64,000 bases of DNA. It comes from Bacteroidota bacterium (GTDB lineage: Bacteria; Bacteroidota; Bacteroidia; Chitinophagales; Chitinophagaceae). This document shows, in pieces, positions 20,293 through 28,376 of this stretch. Below the pieces are notes generated by a model. It searched no databases and was not told the origin of the DNA. It was given only the letters and a program-made list of their open reading frames with translations. The translations under genes and the position numbers were made by a program. The stretch is taken from contig JAFDXK010000001.1 in the NCBI GenBank assembly GCA_018267965.1, positions 930,001-994,000 of the forward strand, given 5' to 3'. Each line of letters begins with the position of its first letter. Within the stretch, counting starts at the first letter, position 1.

Positions 20293-20778
20293 TCATAAAA
20301 GACTGTTTCCCTTTTTACGGATAAATGTATCGGAATGAGCATTCCAAGGTTTAACATAATAGTATTGAACCCATTTACGAAATTCATTTGTATCGCTGGG
20401 GGAGTATGGAGGTCTTAAAGTAGTTAATGCAATGGTATCGTTGCTAATGTGGGTAATAATTTCAAAACTATATGTTTTTTTACGCTGTGTTGTAATGTTT
20501 AGTATTTCCAGAGTGTCTACATTCGTTATCCAACCTATCCCACCATAACAGTCATAGTGATAATTATCTTTTTTGCCGACTATTAATAATGAACCAAGTT
20601 TAAGATTGGGTCTTATCGCTACCCATTTGCCTAACAGATTTGTATCTATCGGCGCCGATGGCCCACCTATAGGAACCATTACTTTTATAGAAGGAGGAGG
20701 ACTGCATGTGACTGATAAAAAACAACTTTGAAAAAGACAAATCAAAGCTATGAGGCTTATTGATAAAAAATGTTTCAT
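20293..20778 (-). CDS. Small lipoprotein, third member of a tandem paralogous trio
   Basis: 161 residues. The signal peptide ends in the lipobox LFQSC, so the mature protein should be lipid-anchored. The mature part begins with the trio's shared block, P-I-D-T-N-L-L-G-K-W, followed by a YHYDCYGG strand, a GWITNVDTLEILNI segment and a C-terminal FRKWVQYY...DTFIRK block. This matches the two genes upstream in order of motifs, though identity is low. The fold looks like a small beta-rich domain, possibly lipocalin-like; no ligand is known. It follows its paralogue with one base between stop and start, so the three are probably one operon. Confidence 0.75.
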   Translation of the reverse strand: MKHFLSISLIALICLFQSCFLSVTCSPPPSIKVMVPIGGPSAPIDTNLLGKWVAIRPNLKLGSLLIVGKKDNYHYDCYGGIGWITNVDTLEILNITTQRKKTYSFEIITHISNDTIALTTLRPPYSPSDTNEFRKWVQYYYVKPWNAHSDTFIRKKGNSLL

Positions 20779-20779
20779 C

Positions 20780-21253
20780 TTATTTAATCCTTACCAAGGT
20801 ATCGCCTTCTTCAAAGAAGGATAGGTTCATCATGTTGTAGGTAATCCAGTTTTTCAGCTCTTCAGAATTGGTAAAAGGTGTTTTATTAGCATCGCTAATG
20901 ACTTTGTAAGTAAAGCTTTTAGTCGTGATATTATCGGGAACTATAAAGGTGAATTTGCCAGTCTGGTCTTCCTGCATATTCAGGAAATTAAAACCGTTTA
21001 CATTGCTTATCCAAACAGTGTAAGTACTCGGCTCAGTTTTTTTATCAATCGGTGTTAGTTTATATCGGTACTCATCCAGTTTAGTGAATACAAAAGCGTT
21101 ATTATTCTTATCCGACTTAGATTTCCATTTACCCAATAACCTGGTATCTATTTTTACGGAAGGTTGGTCGATAGGTACCGTAGATTCATATGGGCAACCC
21201 CAGAGTAAAATACAAGTACATAGTACAACACCGTATTGCATTATTTTTTTCAT
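20780..21253 (-). CDS. Small lipoprotein, second member of the trio
   Basis: 157 residues with signal peptide and lipobox LLWGC. The mature domain has the shared block IDTRLLGKWKS, then LDEYRYKL, VWISNVNGFNFLNM, the strand KFTFIVPDN and a final block LKNWITYN...GDTLVRIK. It starts 8 bases after the stop of the first gene and is followed after one base by the third. Function unknown. The pattern LxGKW near the N-terminus of a short beta domain recalls lipocalin-like proteins of Bacteroidota, an inference from the look of the sequence only. Confidence 0.75.
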   Translation of the reverse strand: MKKIMQYGVVLCTCILLWGCPYESTVPIDQPSVKIDTRLLGKWKSKSDKNNNAFVFTKLDEYRYKLTPIDKKTEPSTYTVWISNVNGFNFLNMQEDQTGKFTFIVPDNITTKSFTYKVISDANKTPFTNSEELKNWITYNMMNLSFFEEGDTLVRIK

Positions 21254-21260
21254 GTCAAGT

Positions 21261-21719
21261 TTATTTAACTCTTATTAAAAGATCAGAGAAAAGAAAATGT
21301 TTAGTGTAGTTTTTAAGGTCATTATCAACAAAATCTTTTAGCTGTATAGAGCTATCAGGATATATAGTGTGGGGATAATAATTCGTTATGAATAATAAAT
21401 CGTCAGATAAACTATCAATAATAGCAAATGAATATGCGTTTCTACCACCTGTATTTAGTATCTTAAACCCGCGTACTGTTGTGAGCCAACCTTTAGTTCT
21501 ACACAATCCGTTCGAATATTTAATGTAATAATGATATTCATCTTGTCGTTTGACATCCATAAAATTTGCTCCATATCCTCTAACACGCTTCCATTTACCT
21601 ATGAGTTTTGTATCTATTTTTTCCTTTGCATCATCTATCGGCACATGAAATACATAAGGGCAAGCGCACAACATCATGCTGGTAAAAGTTAATACAATGA
21701 ATTGCATAGCCCTTTTCAT
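21261..21719 (-). CDS. Small lipoprotein, first member of the trio
   Basis: About 152 residues from the Met at 21719 (MKRAMQ...); in-frame Mets at 21743 and 21746 add nine residues that do not suit a signal peptide. The lipobox is MLCAC or the nearby Cys. The shared block reads IDTKLIGKWKRV, then DEYHYYIKY, GWLTTVRGFKILNTGG, YSFAIID and LKDFVDNDLKNY...DLLIRVK. It leads the three-gene group. The divergent GH5 gene begins at 21832. Confidence 0.75.
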   Translation of the reverse strand: MKRAMQFIVLTFTSMMLCACPYVFHVPIDDAKEKIDTKLIGKWKRVRGYGANFMDVKRQDEYHYYIKYSNGLCRTKGWLTTVRGFKILNTGGRNAYSFAIIDSLSDDLLFITNYYPHTIYPDSSIQLKDFVDNDLKNYTKHFLFSDLLIRVK

Positions 21720-21831
21720 ACTACAAAGGTTAAAGTTATTCATCATATAGTCAATGATAATAGATAGTTTAACGTTTTAAACACGTGCAATGGCAAAATC
21801 TTTGCATCTTTATGTTTTATAGGCTCTAAGA

Positions 21832-22875
21832 ATGACTTTGATTAAGAGAACATTACAGGTTTGTTTTATTTTATTACTGTTTGTTACCGCACACGCCCAG
21901 GACACTACCCGGATAAGGGGTATGATGATACCAACCAATGCATCTGCCGACGATATACGAACACTGGCTGCATGGGGGGCAAACCATGTACGTTGGCAAT
22001 TGACATGGGGAGGTGGTTTCCCGAAATCTAAAGCAGATGATGCTACTTACCAGCAATATAGTGATTGGTTGAATAGCGCTCTCGACCACATGAACAGTTT
22101 ATTGCCTTTATGCAAAGAATTAGGTATGAAGGTGATCATTGATATGCACACCTTGCCGGGTGGCTATCATAACAACAATCACAGGTTGTTTGCAGAAAAG
22201 ATATGGCAGGATAACTATATCAATACTTGGAAAGATTTGGCTATGCGCTATAAGGACAACCCGACTATTTACGGTTATGACATAGCAAATGAACCACAGG
22301 ATGGTATCATAAAAGATGGTGCAGTTGGTTGGCCTACATTGGCATCGATGGCAGCACATGAGATTAGAGCTATTGACAAAACGCACTACATTATCGTTGA
22401 AGCACGTGGTGGTAACGTAGGTTCGCTGGCAGGATTTCAGCCTATAGATGTCCCCGGCATTATTTACAGCTTTCACATGTATGAACCGCACTCAATAACA
22501 CATCAAAACATATTCAGTAAACGCAGACCGACTCCATATCCTGGTAGGGTAGGACTGAAATACTGGGACAGAGACAGGGTATTTAGTGTACTGCAGCAAA
22601 TAAAAGACTGGCAGAATAAATATAATGTACCAGTGTATGTAGGAGAGTTTAGCTGTATACGTTGGGCACCCGGAGAAAGTGCTTATAATTACCTGAAAGA
22701 TTGTATTGATTTTTTTGAACAGGCCGGATGGGGTTGGGCATACCACGCATTCAGAGAGTACGATGGCTGGAGTGTAGAGCATAGCGGTGATAAAGATGAC
22801 CCCAACAGAACCAGCGAGCCTACATCAAGGCAAAAACTATTGATGGAGTGGTTCAGTAAAAACACACGATTCTAA
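21832..22875 (+). CDS. Exported glycoside hydrolase family 5 enzyme
   Basis: 347 residues with a signal peptide ending VTAHAQ. It has the family 5 (beta/alpha)8 pattern: GANHVRWQL, KVIIDMHTLPGGYHN, the acid/base glutamate E154 in YDIANEPQ, SFHMYEPH, and the nucleophile E272 in VYVGEFSC, with WGWAYHAFREYDGW near the end. GH5 enzymes cleave beta-linked glucans, mannans or glycosides by a retaining mechanism. The subfamily and substrate are not clear. It is the first gene of a run with the GT-C protein (3 bases apart) and the small molybdopterin-fold protein, all on the plus strand. Confidence 0.9.
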   Translation: MTLIKRTLQVCFILLLFVTAHAQDTTRIRGMMIPTNASADDIRTLAAWGANHVRWQLTWGGGFPKSKADDATYQQYSDWLNSALDHMNSLLPLCKELGMKVIIDMHTLPGGYHNNNHRLFAEKIWQDNYINTWKDLAMRYKDNPTIYGYDIANEPQDGIIKDGAVGWPTLASMAAHEIRAIDKTHYIIVEARGGNVGSLAGFQPIDVPGIIYSFHMYEPHSITHQNIFSKRRPTPYPGRVGLKYWDRDRVFSVLQQIKDWQNKYNVPVYVGEFSCIRWAPGESAYNYLKDCIDFFEQAGWGWAYHAFREYDGWSVEHSGDKDDPNRTSEPTSRQKLLMEWFSKNTRF

Positions 22876-22878
22876 TTC

Positions 22879-24477
22879 ATGTTGTTAAAACTGAAGGAGA
22901 TATTCATGTCGCGGTGGGTGTTGTTGGCAACACTTATCATATTCATTATTCTGAAATTACCCCATATAAACCACGCATACTATTGGGATGAAAGCTGGCC
23001 TTATGCATCAGCAGTACACAGAATGTATTTACATGGTGCATCGCTGATACCGGGTTCGATTGATGGAGAAATATCGCGTGGACATCCGTTGATGTTTCAT
23101 TTTTTGGGAGCCTTATGGACAGATGTGTTCGGAGTATCTAAAGTATCATTGCATAGTTATGCTTTGTTTATCAGCATCCTATTCCTGATAGCTATTTATG
23201 AAGCAGGCTACAGGATGTTCAACAGAAACGTAGCTATTACAGCCTTGATTTTAGTAGCATTTCAACAAATCTATTTTATACAGTCATCTTTTGTGTTGCT
23301 TGAGGTGTTGTTGGCCTTCTTAGCCTTTATCAGTATCTATTTCTACGTAACTGAAAAATTTCTGCTGACAGCTATTACCCTCACCATGCTTTTTTACACC
23401 AAAGAAAGCGGCATAGTATTAGGTGGGGTATTCGGGATTGATGTATTGGTTCGCCTGTTCAACAAGAATGAAGCAACAGGTACAAAAATCAAAAGATTGA
23501 CTGCCGTGGCTATACCTTTTATGGCAATAGGAGCATTCTTTTTAATGCAAAAAGCTATTTTCGGATGGTATGTATTGCCTTTGTATTCTAAAGGTCTGGA
23601 GAATGATTTTAATTCATTCCATTATAAGATAAGAGAATGCAGCAAAATGTTATTCAGGGATGATTTCAGATATGTTTATTATGTACTCATTGCTGCTCTT
23701 GGCGTGGCCTTAGTTATTAAAAGCAAAAAACTGAAATTCTTATTTCCATTACTATCTGGTATCATAATATATTATTTCATAAGCGATGATTCACCAACGC
23801 TTGCTGCTGATAACAAAGTACTATTCATAGTGTTGTATGTTATTGTCTTCGTCATTGCAGGGGTTAGCTTAAGGCCTCTCACCTCATTTTATAATAGTAA
23901 GCAAAGGCGGTTTGTATTGCTGAATACAATGTTCGCACTGGCATTCATTGTGTTTTCCTGCCTTAATTCATTTGTTATTCATCGTTACTTGTTAACTGCA
24001 TTAATACCTATGTTGTTTGTAGCTGCAGTTTATCTTAGCAGTTTTGTGCAAAACGTTTCGAAATACGCATTTATACCGTCTTTACTGGTGATACTATCTG
24101 TACAAGCTTATGCATATAATCAAAGCAAAGGAATCGGCGATATACAAAAAGGAGCATTTGACGGACTGTATGTAGAAGAGCAAATCGCTGAATATATGGT
24201 GCAGCATAAATTGCAGGATGCAAATATTGCCACAGGTGGCTTTCTGGAAACTATACATTTGAAAGACCCATATGCAGGCTTTTTAAACAATGCAGATACT
24301 TTCAAAAACATTCAGTGGGACATCACCTATCAAACCAACATTATTATATTCGACAATATAGAACCTGACGACAGACATAATAATGTAATAGCTGATACTG
24401 TCAACTGGAAAAGGATATTCCGAGTTGAAAAAAATGAAGCATGGGGCGAGATATATGAGAGGAAACCTGCAAATTAA
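22879..24477 (+). CDS. GT-C-like polytopic membrane glycosyltransferase
   Basis: 532 residues with about ten membrane helices and a short soluble tail. The first external loop contains YYWDESWPYASAVHRMY, where the D-E pair is in the GT-C catalytic position. An alternative start at 22906 (MSRWVLL) is preceded by a good Shine-Dalgarno-like AAGGAG seven bases upstream, unusual in this window, so the product may be nine residues shorter. By family it moves a sugar from a lipid-phosphate donor. The tight link to the GH5 gene suggests both act on the same glycan, an inference from position only. Confidence 0.75.
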   Translation: MLLKLKEIFMSRWVLLATLIIFIILKLPHINHAYYWDESWPYASAVHRMYLHGASLIPGSIDGEISRGHPLMFHFLGALWTDVFGVSKVSLHSYALFISILFLIAIYEAGYRMFNRNVAITALILVAFQQIYFIQSSFVLLEVLLAFLAFISIYFYVTEKFLLTAITLTMLFYTKESGIVLGGVFGIDVLVRLFNKNEATGTKIKRLTAVAIPFMAIGAFFLMQKAIFGWYVLPLYSKGLENDFNSFHYKIRECSKMLFRDDFRYVYYVLIAALGVALVIKSKKLKFLFPLLSGIIIYYFISDDSPTLAADNKVLFIVLYVIVFVIAGVSLRPLTSFYNSKQRRFVLLNTMFALAFIVFSCLNSFVIHRYLLTALIPMLFVAAVYLSSFVQNVSKYAFIPSLLVILSVQAYAYNQSKGIGDIQKGAFDGLYVEEQIAEYMVQHKLQDANIATGGFLETIHLKDPYAGFLNNADTFKNIQWDITYQTNIIIFDNIEPDDRHNNVIADTVNWKRIFRVEKNEAWGEIYERKPAN

Positions 24478-24492
24478 TATCTGACTAATAAT

Positions 24493-25005
24493 ATGAAATA
24501 TATTTTATCACTGCTTTTTGCCACTTACTGTATTGCGGCATATTCGCAACGAGATATACCAGCTACAGATAAGTTCACTATCTGCGGTGATATACCTAAA
24601 GAAATCACGTATACTATTGGTGATATACTGAAATACTCTCAGGTCACATTAAATGATATGGTGATTAAAAACCATAAAGGTGAAGACAAAGGCACTGCAA
24701 AGAACCTGAAAGGTGTATTGCTTAAACCATTGTTAGACAGTGCACATATCACATTCGAGAAACCAAAGGAACTGAGTGAATACTATTTTGTATTCATTGC
24801 ATCTGATGGATATAAAAATGTCTATTCGTGGAATGAGATATTTAATACTTCTATAGGTGACGGTATCTACATCATCACAGAAAAAGATGGTAAACAATTA
24901 CCCGATATAGAACAACACATTATTGTCGTATCGTTAAAAGATATCAATACCGGCAGGCGCTATCTGAAAGGGTTATCAAAAATTGAAGTGCACAGGGCTA
25001 AGTAG
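24493..25005 (+). CDS. Exported small protein with sulfite oxidase-like molybdopterin fold
   Basis: 170 residues with a signal peptide ending AAYSQ. The order YTIGDILKYSQVTL, GTAKNLKGVLLKPLLDSA, YYFVFIASDGYKNVYSWNEIF, GDGIYIITEKDGK and IIVVSLKDINTGRRYLKGLSKIEV matches the small molybdopterin-binding (SUOX-fold) domain proteins. The only Cys in the mature part is at the very start (TICGDI); I do not see the conserved cysteine that ligates Mo in sulfite oxidases, so it may bind something else or be non-catalytic. It follows the GT-C gene by 15 bases and ends one base before the convergent metallopeptidase stop. Confidence 0.7.
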   Translation: MKYILSLLFATYCIAAYSQRDIPATDKFTICGDIPKEITYTIGDILKYSQVTLNDMVIKNHKGEDKGTAKNLKGVLLKPLLDSAHITFEKPKELSEYYFVFIASDGYKNVYSWNEIFNTSIGDGIYIITEKDGKQLPDIEQHIIVVSLKDINTGRRYLKGLSKIEVHRAK

Positions 25006-25006
25006 G

Positions 25007-25858
25007 CTATAATTCAGTTGCGTTAAAAGTATCGCCCTGCTTTATATCTCCCGTTTCAAATCCTTTTTTGAACCAGCGCATACGTTGTTCTGATGTACCA
25101 TGTGTAAAAGCATCGGGTACTATACGTCCTTGCGAACGTTGTTGCAACCTGTCATCGCCTATTTGATTAGCAGCATTCAGTGCTTCATCAATATCACCTG
25201 GTTCTACAATGCCTTTAGTAGCTGTATAGTGCGCCCATACACCTGCAAAAAAATCTGCCTGCAATTCAAGCTTTACAGAGAGCTTATTGTATTCGGCCTC
25301 GCTCAGGCGTGAGCGCATTTGGTGTACTTTTTCGCTGATACCCATTAAATGCTGAACATGGTGTCCTACTTCATGTGCTACAACATAAGCCATTGTAAAA
25401 TCTCCCGGTGCATGAAAACGATTTTTCAATTCATCGTAGAAAGACAGGTCAATATATACTTTTGAATCTTCGGGACAATAAAACGGACCCATTGCACTGG
25501 ATGCTCCACCACAACCTGATTGGTCTGCACCGCTAAACAAAACCAGGTTAGGCTCTGTATAAGTTTCTCCCATGTCCGCAAATATTTTACCCCAAACATC
25601 TTCTGTTTCAGCAAGGATTGTTTTTACAAAATGCTTGGCTTCTTCCTCTTCAGCAGTGCCCTGGTATGGTTGGCTTGATTGGGTTTGTGGTTGCATAGAG
25701 TTCACTTGCTGCAATACCTGTTGCGGGTCGCCACCAAGAAAATAAACGATCACTGCTATTATGATAGCACCTATACCACCACCTATCAGTTTACCACCAC
25801 CGCCACCACCACGATGGTCCTCTACATTATCGCTTTCTCTTCTCCCTTTCCAAAGCAT
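25007..25858 (-). CDS. Neutral zinc metallopeptidase, YpfJ family
   Basis: 283 residues. A Gly-rich cytoplasmic head (residues 16-22 are mostly Gly) precedes one membrane segment (about 24-42) and a Gln-rich linker. The catalytic domain has the zinc motif HEVGHHVQ with H162, E163 and H166, preceded by CGGASSAMGPFYCPEDSKVYIDLSF with two cysteines (about 116 and 128) characteristic of the family. The C-terminus has ELQADFFAGVWAHY, which carries the third zinc-ligand region, and FTHGTSEQRMRWFKKGFE. The family is widespread, membrane-anchored and of poorly known substrate. Single gene. Confidence 0.92.
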   Translation of the reverse strand: MLWKGRRESDNVEDHRGGGGGGKLIGGGIGAIIIAVIVYFLGGDPQQVLQQVNSMQPQTQSSQPYQGTAEEEEAKHFVKTILAETEDVWGKIFADMGETYTEPNLVLFSGADQSGCGGASSAMGPFYCPEDSKVYIDLSFYDELKNRFHAPGDFTMAYVVAHEVGHHVQHLMGISEKVHQMRSRLSEAEYNKLSVKLELQADFFAGVWAHYTATKGIVEPGDIDEALNAANQIGDDRLQQRSQGRIVPDAFTHGTSEQRMRWFKKGFETGDIKQGDTFNATEL

Positions 25859-25921
25859 AGAAATGAATTTGCAGTAAAGCTATAAAATATGGGTAACTTT
25901 AGTATTGCCTAATCTTATGCT

Positions 25922-26755
25922 ATGTATAAATACCTGTTTATTGCAATTGCCTGTTTGTATTCAACAACTTGTATAGCTCAACAGAGTGATGTAAAAATGT
26001 GTAAGCCGCGTAAAAATGCTACCAATGTATATTTTAAACTAGGGTCATCTATACTTACAAATGCTACAATTAATACTATCGATTCTTTGTTTTATAACGA
26101 TGTGCTAAATACAAAAAGAAGGGTTGCTATTGTTGGCTATGCAGATGTTTTAGGAGAAAGCACCTCAAATAATAGTCTGGCAGAACAAAGAGCGGAAGCG
26201 GTATATAACTATATAATAAGTATGGGTGTAGATAGTGCTTACATACAGATTTTTGCCGGTGGTGAAGTGCAACGTGAGAAAACAGTATCAGGATACCCTG
26301 AAGACCGCAAAGTAACTATTGTGCCAGGCGAAGATGTGAAACCCGAAAAGGTAATTATGATAGATAGCGGTACACTCATAGCAACGGTCAATTTTGAATT
26401 TTACTCCATAGGCATCATACCTAATTCTATGCCGGTGCTGGATACTGTTGTTAAAATATTGAAGGCACACCCCGGTATGAAAGTATTGGCAGATGGTTAT
26501 GTATGTTGTATTCATTTCGGATGTTGTAAGGATGTAGATGTGAGAGAGTCTGGTATGAAAGAAGAAGAATTCAGGATATTTGATGCTAACAGATTGTCAA
26601 GCAACAGGGCAAATGTGGTATTTACTTACCTCACTACTCATGGCATTGATAAAAGTCGCATCAAATGTAATGCCTATGGATACCAGAGAACTATTATACG
26701 TGATGGTAAAAAAATACATGGAAACAGGGTAGAGATATTAGCTAGTACAAAATAA
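25922..26755 (+). CDS. Exported protein with two OmpA-like domains
   Basis: 277 residues with a signal peptide ending TTCIAQ. Two OmpA/MotB-like domains follow: residues about 38-135 (FKLGSSILTNAT, VAIVGYADVLGESTSNNSLAEQRAEAVYNYI) and about 155-270 (FEFYSIGIIPNSMPVLDTVVKIL, MKVLADGYVCC, LSSNRANVVFTYL, NRVEILA). Such domains bind peptidoglycan through a conserved Asp/Arg pair: the first has the NSLAEQRAEAV helix with the Arg, the second has NRLSSNRANVV. A tandem pair without a barrel suggests a periplasmic, wall-binding protein. A bidirectional hairpin separates it from the convergent DUF4199 gene. Confidence 0.85.
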   Translation: MYKYLFIAIACLYSTTCIAQQSDVKMCKPRKNATNVYFKLGSSILTNATINTIDSLFYNDVLNTKRRVAIVGYADVLGESTSNNSLAEQRAEAVYNYIISMGVDSAYIQIFAGGEVQREKTVSGYPEDRKVTIVPGEDVKPEKVIMIDSGTLIATVNFEFYSIGIIPNSMPVLDTVVKILKAHPGMKVLADGYVCCIHFGCCKDVDVRESGMKEEEFRIFDANRLSSNRANVVFTYLTTHGIDKSRIKCNAYGYQRTIIRDGKKIHGNRVEILASTK

Positions 26756-26757
26756 AA

Positions 26758-26779
26758 AAGCCACCCATAAGGATGGCTT
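26758..26779. terminator. Bidirectional hairpin terminator
   Basis: AAGCCACC pairs with GGATGGCTT (one mismatch). A runs precede and T-rich bases follow it, so it can serve both convergent genes, the OmpA-like and DUF4199 genes. Confidence 0.65.
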
Positions 26780-26798
26780 AAATATTATTTATAAATAC

Positions 26799-27323
26799 TT
26801 AGGCAGTTGCCGGTTTCTTCGTGCGTAATATAGCTGCTGATATAAGACTAATGATTAACCCTACCGGGAAACACTCAACAAACATTGCCTCTAAAAACAA
26901 TAGCGGAGGATTTTTCATCAGAGCGTTCACCATTTTCATCTCTTTCTTTGCGTCTGCTATTTTTTCAGCGCTGGCATGAGTTTTTTGAAGGTTTTCCATG
27001 GTGTACTTATGAACCTCTTCACAGAAATTACTCATTACCGTATTAATCAAGATCATCCATATGGTTGCATAAACCGCTGCAGCTATCAAGGATAAAAGAA
27101 CACCTATTTTAAATGCCTTACCAAAACTTATCTCACCACCGTTATTTTTCTTATAGCTGGCAATGGCAAAATAGATCATACTGCTTCCCAGTATAATATT
27201 TGCAAAGCCAATATACATGGCATTTTGAAAACCTATCTGTTCTCTGAAGACAGTGCTGATGGTAAACATGCAGGCCATGATGGCTGCGTTAATGGCTCCG
27301 TAAGTAAGTACAATACGTTTCAT
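26799..27323 (-). CDS. DUF4199 four-helix membrane protein
   Basis: 174 residues with four membrane helices (residues about 5-25, 33-52, 72-95 and 145-165) and, between helices three and four, a charged loop EEVHKYTMENLQKTHASAEKIADAKKEM. This arrangement and the ISFGKAFKIGVLLSLIAA motif match DUF4199, a Bacteroidota membrane family of unknown role. The gene lies 112 bases downstream of the membrane-tethered LuxR-type regulator on the same strand, so a regulatory link is possible but not shown. Confidence 0.8.
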   Translation of the reverse strand: MKRIVLTYGAINAAIMACMFTISTVFREQIGFQNAMYIGFANIILGSSMIYFAIASYKKNNGGEISFGKAFKIGVLLSLIAAAVYATIWMILINTVMSNFCEEVHKYTMENLQKTHASAEKIADAKKEMKMVNALMKNPPLLFLEAMFVECFPVGLIISLISAAILRTKKPATA

Positions 27324-27435
27324 AATAATCTTATCTATTGTTTTAGTTCGAAGGCAAAATAAGGGTGGGCGGCACGAAAGATACTCATACTTTCGGGTGA
27401 TTTTGGTGTAAAAGGGCTGTTTTGGTACTAAAGTA

Positions 27436-27888
27436 TCAGGGTATGAGGCTTAATTCCCTTGCTTTGATAACTGCCTGTGTGCGACGCTTAGCATCCAGTT
27501 TTAATAAGACATTAGACACATGAGTTTTCACTGTATTAACAGATACGAAGGTTTTATCGGCTATCTCCTGGTTGCTCATGCCTTCGGCCATCAGTTGTAA
27601 CACTTCATGCTCGCGTTTGCTGATGCCCAGTTTATCCAGTACGGTTTCGTTTAATATGAATGGTGCGGAAGGAGTGGTGGGTACTGCAACCAGTTTCTCA
27701 ATTATTACTTCTTTAGGTGTGGTAAGTTTTCGCCCCATGTACGCACCCATTACAACAAACACTATGGCAATAATACCTATATATATTTCAATCCTGTTCT
27801 CTAATACCAGGAAACGATATTTTGTAACCTCCAGTACAACCATTAGCACTGCCAGTAACAAACCATATATGAGCAGGTTTTTGCGCAT
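27436..27888 (-). CDS. Membrane-tethered LuxR-type helix-turn-helix regulator
   Basis: 150 residues. Two membrane helices (about 5-22 and 36-52) come first, then a linker and a complete GerE/LuxR DNA-binding domain (86-148: LGISKREHEVLQLMAEGMSN, IADKTFVSVNTVKTHVSNVL). There is no receiver, PAS or ligand domain, so the signal must reach it through the membrane part or a partner. Short LuxR-type proteins with two N-terminal helices occur in Bacteroidota, often without assigned function. The promoter element ends four bases before the ATG, which predicts a leaderless mRNA. The next gene downstream is DUF4199. Confidence 0.85.
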   Translation of the reverse strand: MRKNLLIYGLLLAVLMVVLEVTKYRFLVLENRIEIYIGIIAIVFVVMGAYMGRKLTTPKEVIIEKLVAVPTTPSAPFILNETVLDKLGISKREHEVLQLMAEGMSNQEIADKTFVSVNTVKTHVSNVLLKLDAKRRTQAVIKARELSLIP

Positions 27889-27892
27889 GGGG

Positions 27893-27900
27893 CAAAAATA
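27893..27900 (-). promoter_or_regulatory. -7 element directly before the LuxR-type gene
   Basis: On the minus strand TATTTTTG is followed by CCCC and then the ATG. With a start site 5-7 bases after the motif the transcript would begin at or inside the start codon. Confidence 0.5.
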
Positions 27901-27953
27901 GGATATGTAAGTAACAGTTTACTTAATTTAGTGTATAGTAAAAATCATATCAA

Positions 27954-28307
27954 ATGGATAATACACAAAGGGTATACAAGATGTTATTTTCAAGTGTGTA
28001 TCCTTTATACATACAAAAGGCTGAAAAAAAAGGACGTACTAAAGAAGAGGTAGATGCCGTTATCTATTGGTTGACAGGGTATAATGCTAAAACATTACAA
28101 CAGCAGATAGATAATAAGGTTGATTTTGAGACCTTTTTTGCACAAGCACCTAAAATGAACCCCAATGCGTCAAAAATAACAGGTGTGATATGTGGCTATA
28201 GAGTAGAGGAGATCGAAGACAAACTAATGCAAAAGGTCAGGTACCTGGATAAGCTGGTGGATGAACTAGCAAAAGGAAAGAAGATGGAGATGATATTAAG
28301 AGAGTAG
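27954..28307 (+). CDS. DUF2200 family protein
   Basis: 117 residues, the usual length of DUF2200. The characteristic parts are [95 protein letters not shown], an all-helical soluble cytosolic protein. The function of the family is unknown; it is found in many bacteria as a single gene. Here it faces away from the LuxR-type gene and is followed after 69 bases by a barrel-like gene, with no obvious link. Confidence 0.9.
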   Translation: MDNTQRVYKMLFSSVYPLYIQKAEKKGRTKEEVDAVIYWLTGYNAKTLQQQIDNKVDFETFFAQAPKMNPNASKITGVICGYRVEEIEDKLMQKVRYLDKLVDELAKGKKMEMILRE

Positions 28308-28376
28308 TGTTTACTTTGTTCACCCCCTAAACAACTTGAACAAAGATTCTCAATCATCTATAAACACTGATATAAA

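Noticed and set aside
25797-25816. CCACCACCGCCACCACC stretch as a microsatellite
   Set aside because: It encodes the Gly-rich head of the metallopeptidase, a normal feature of that family.
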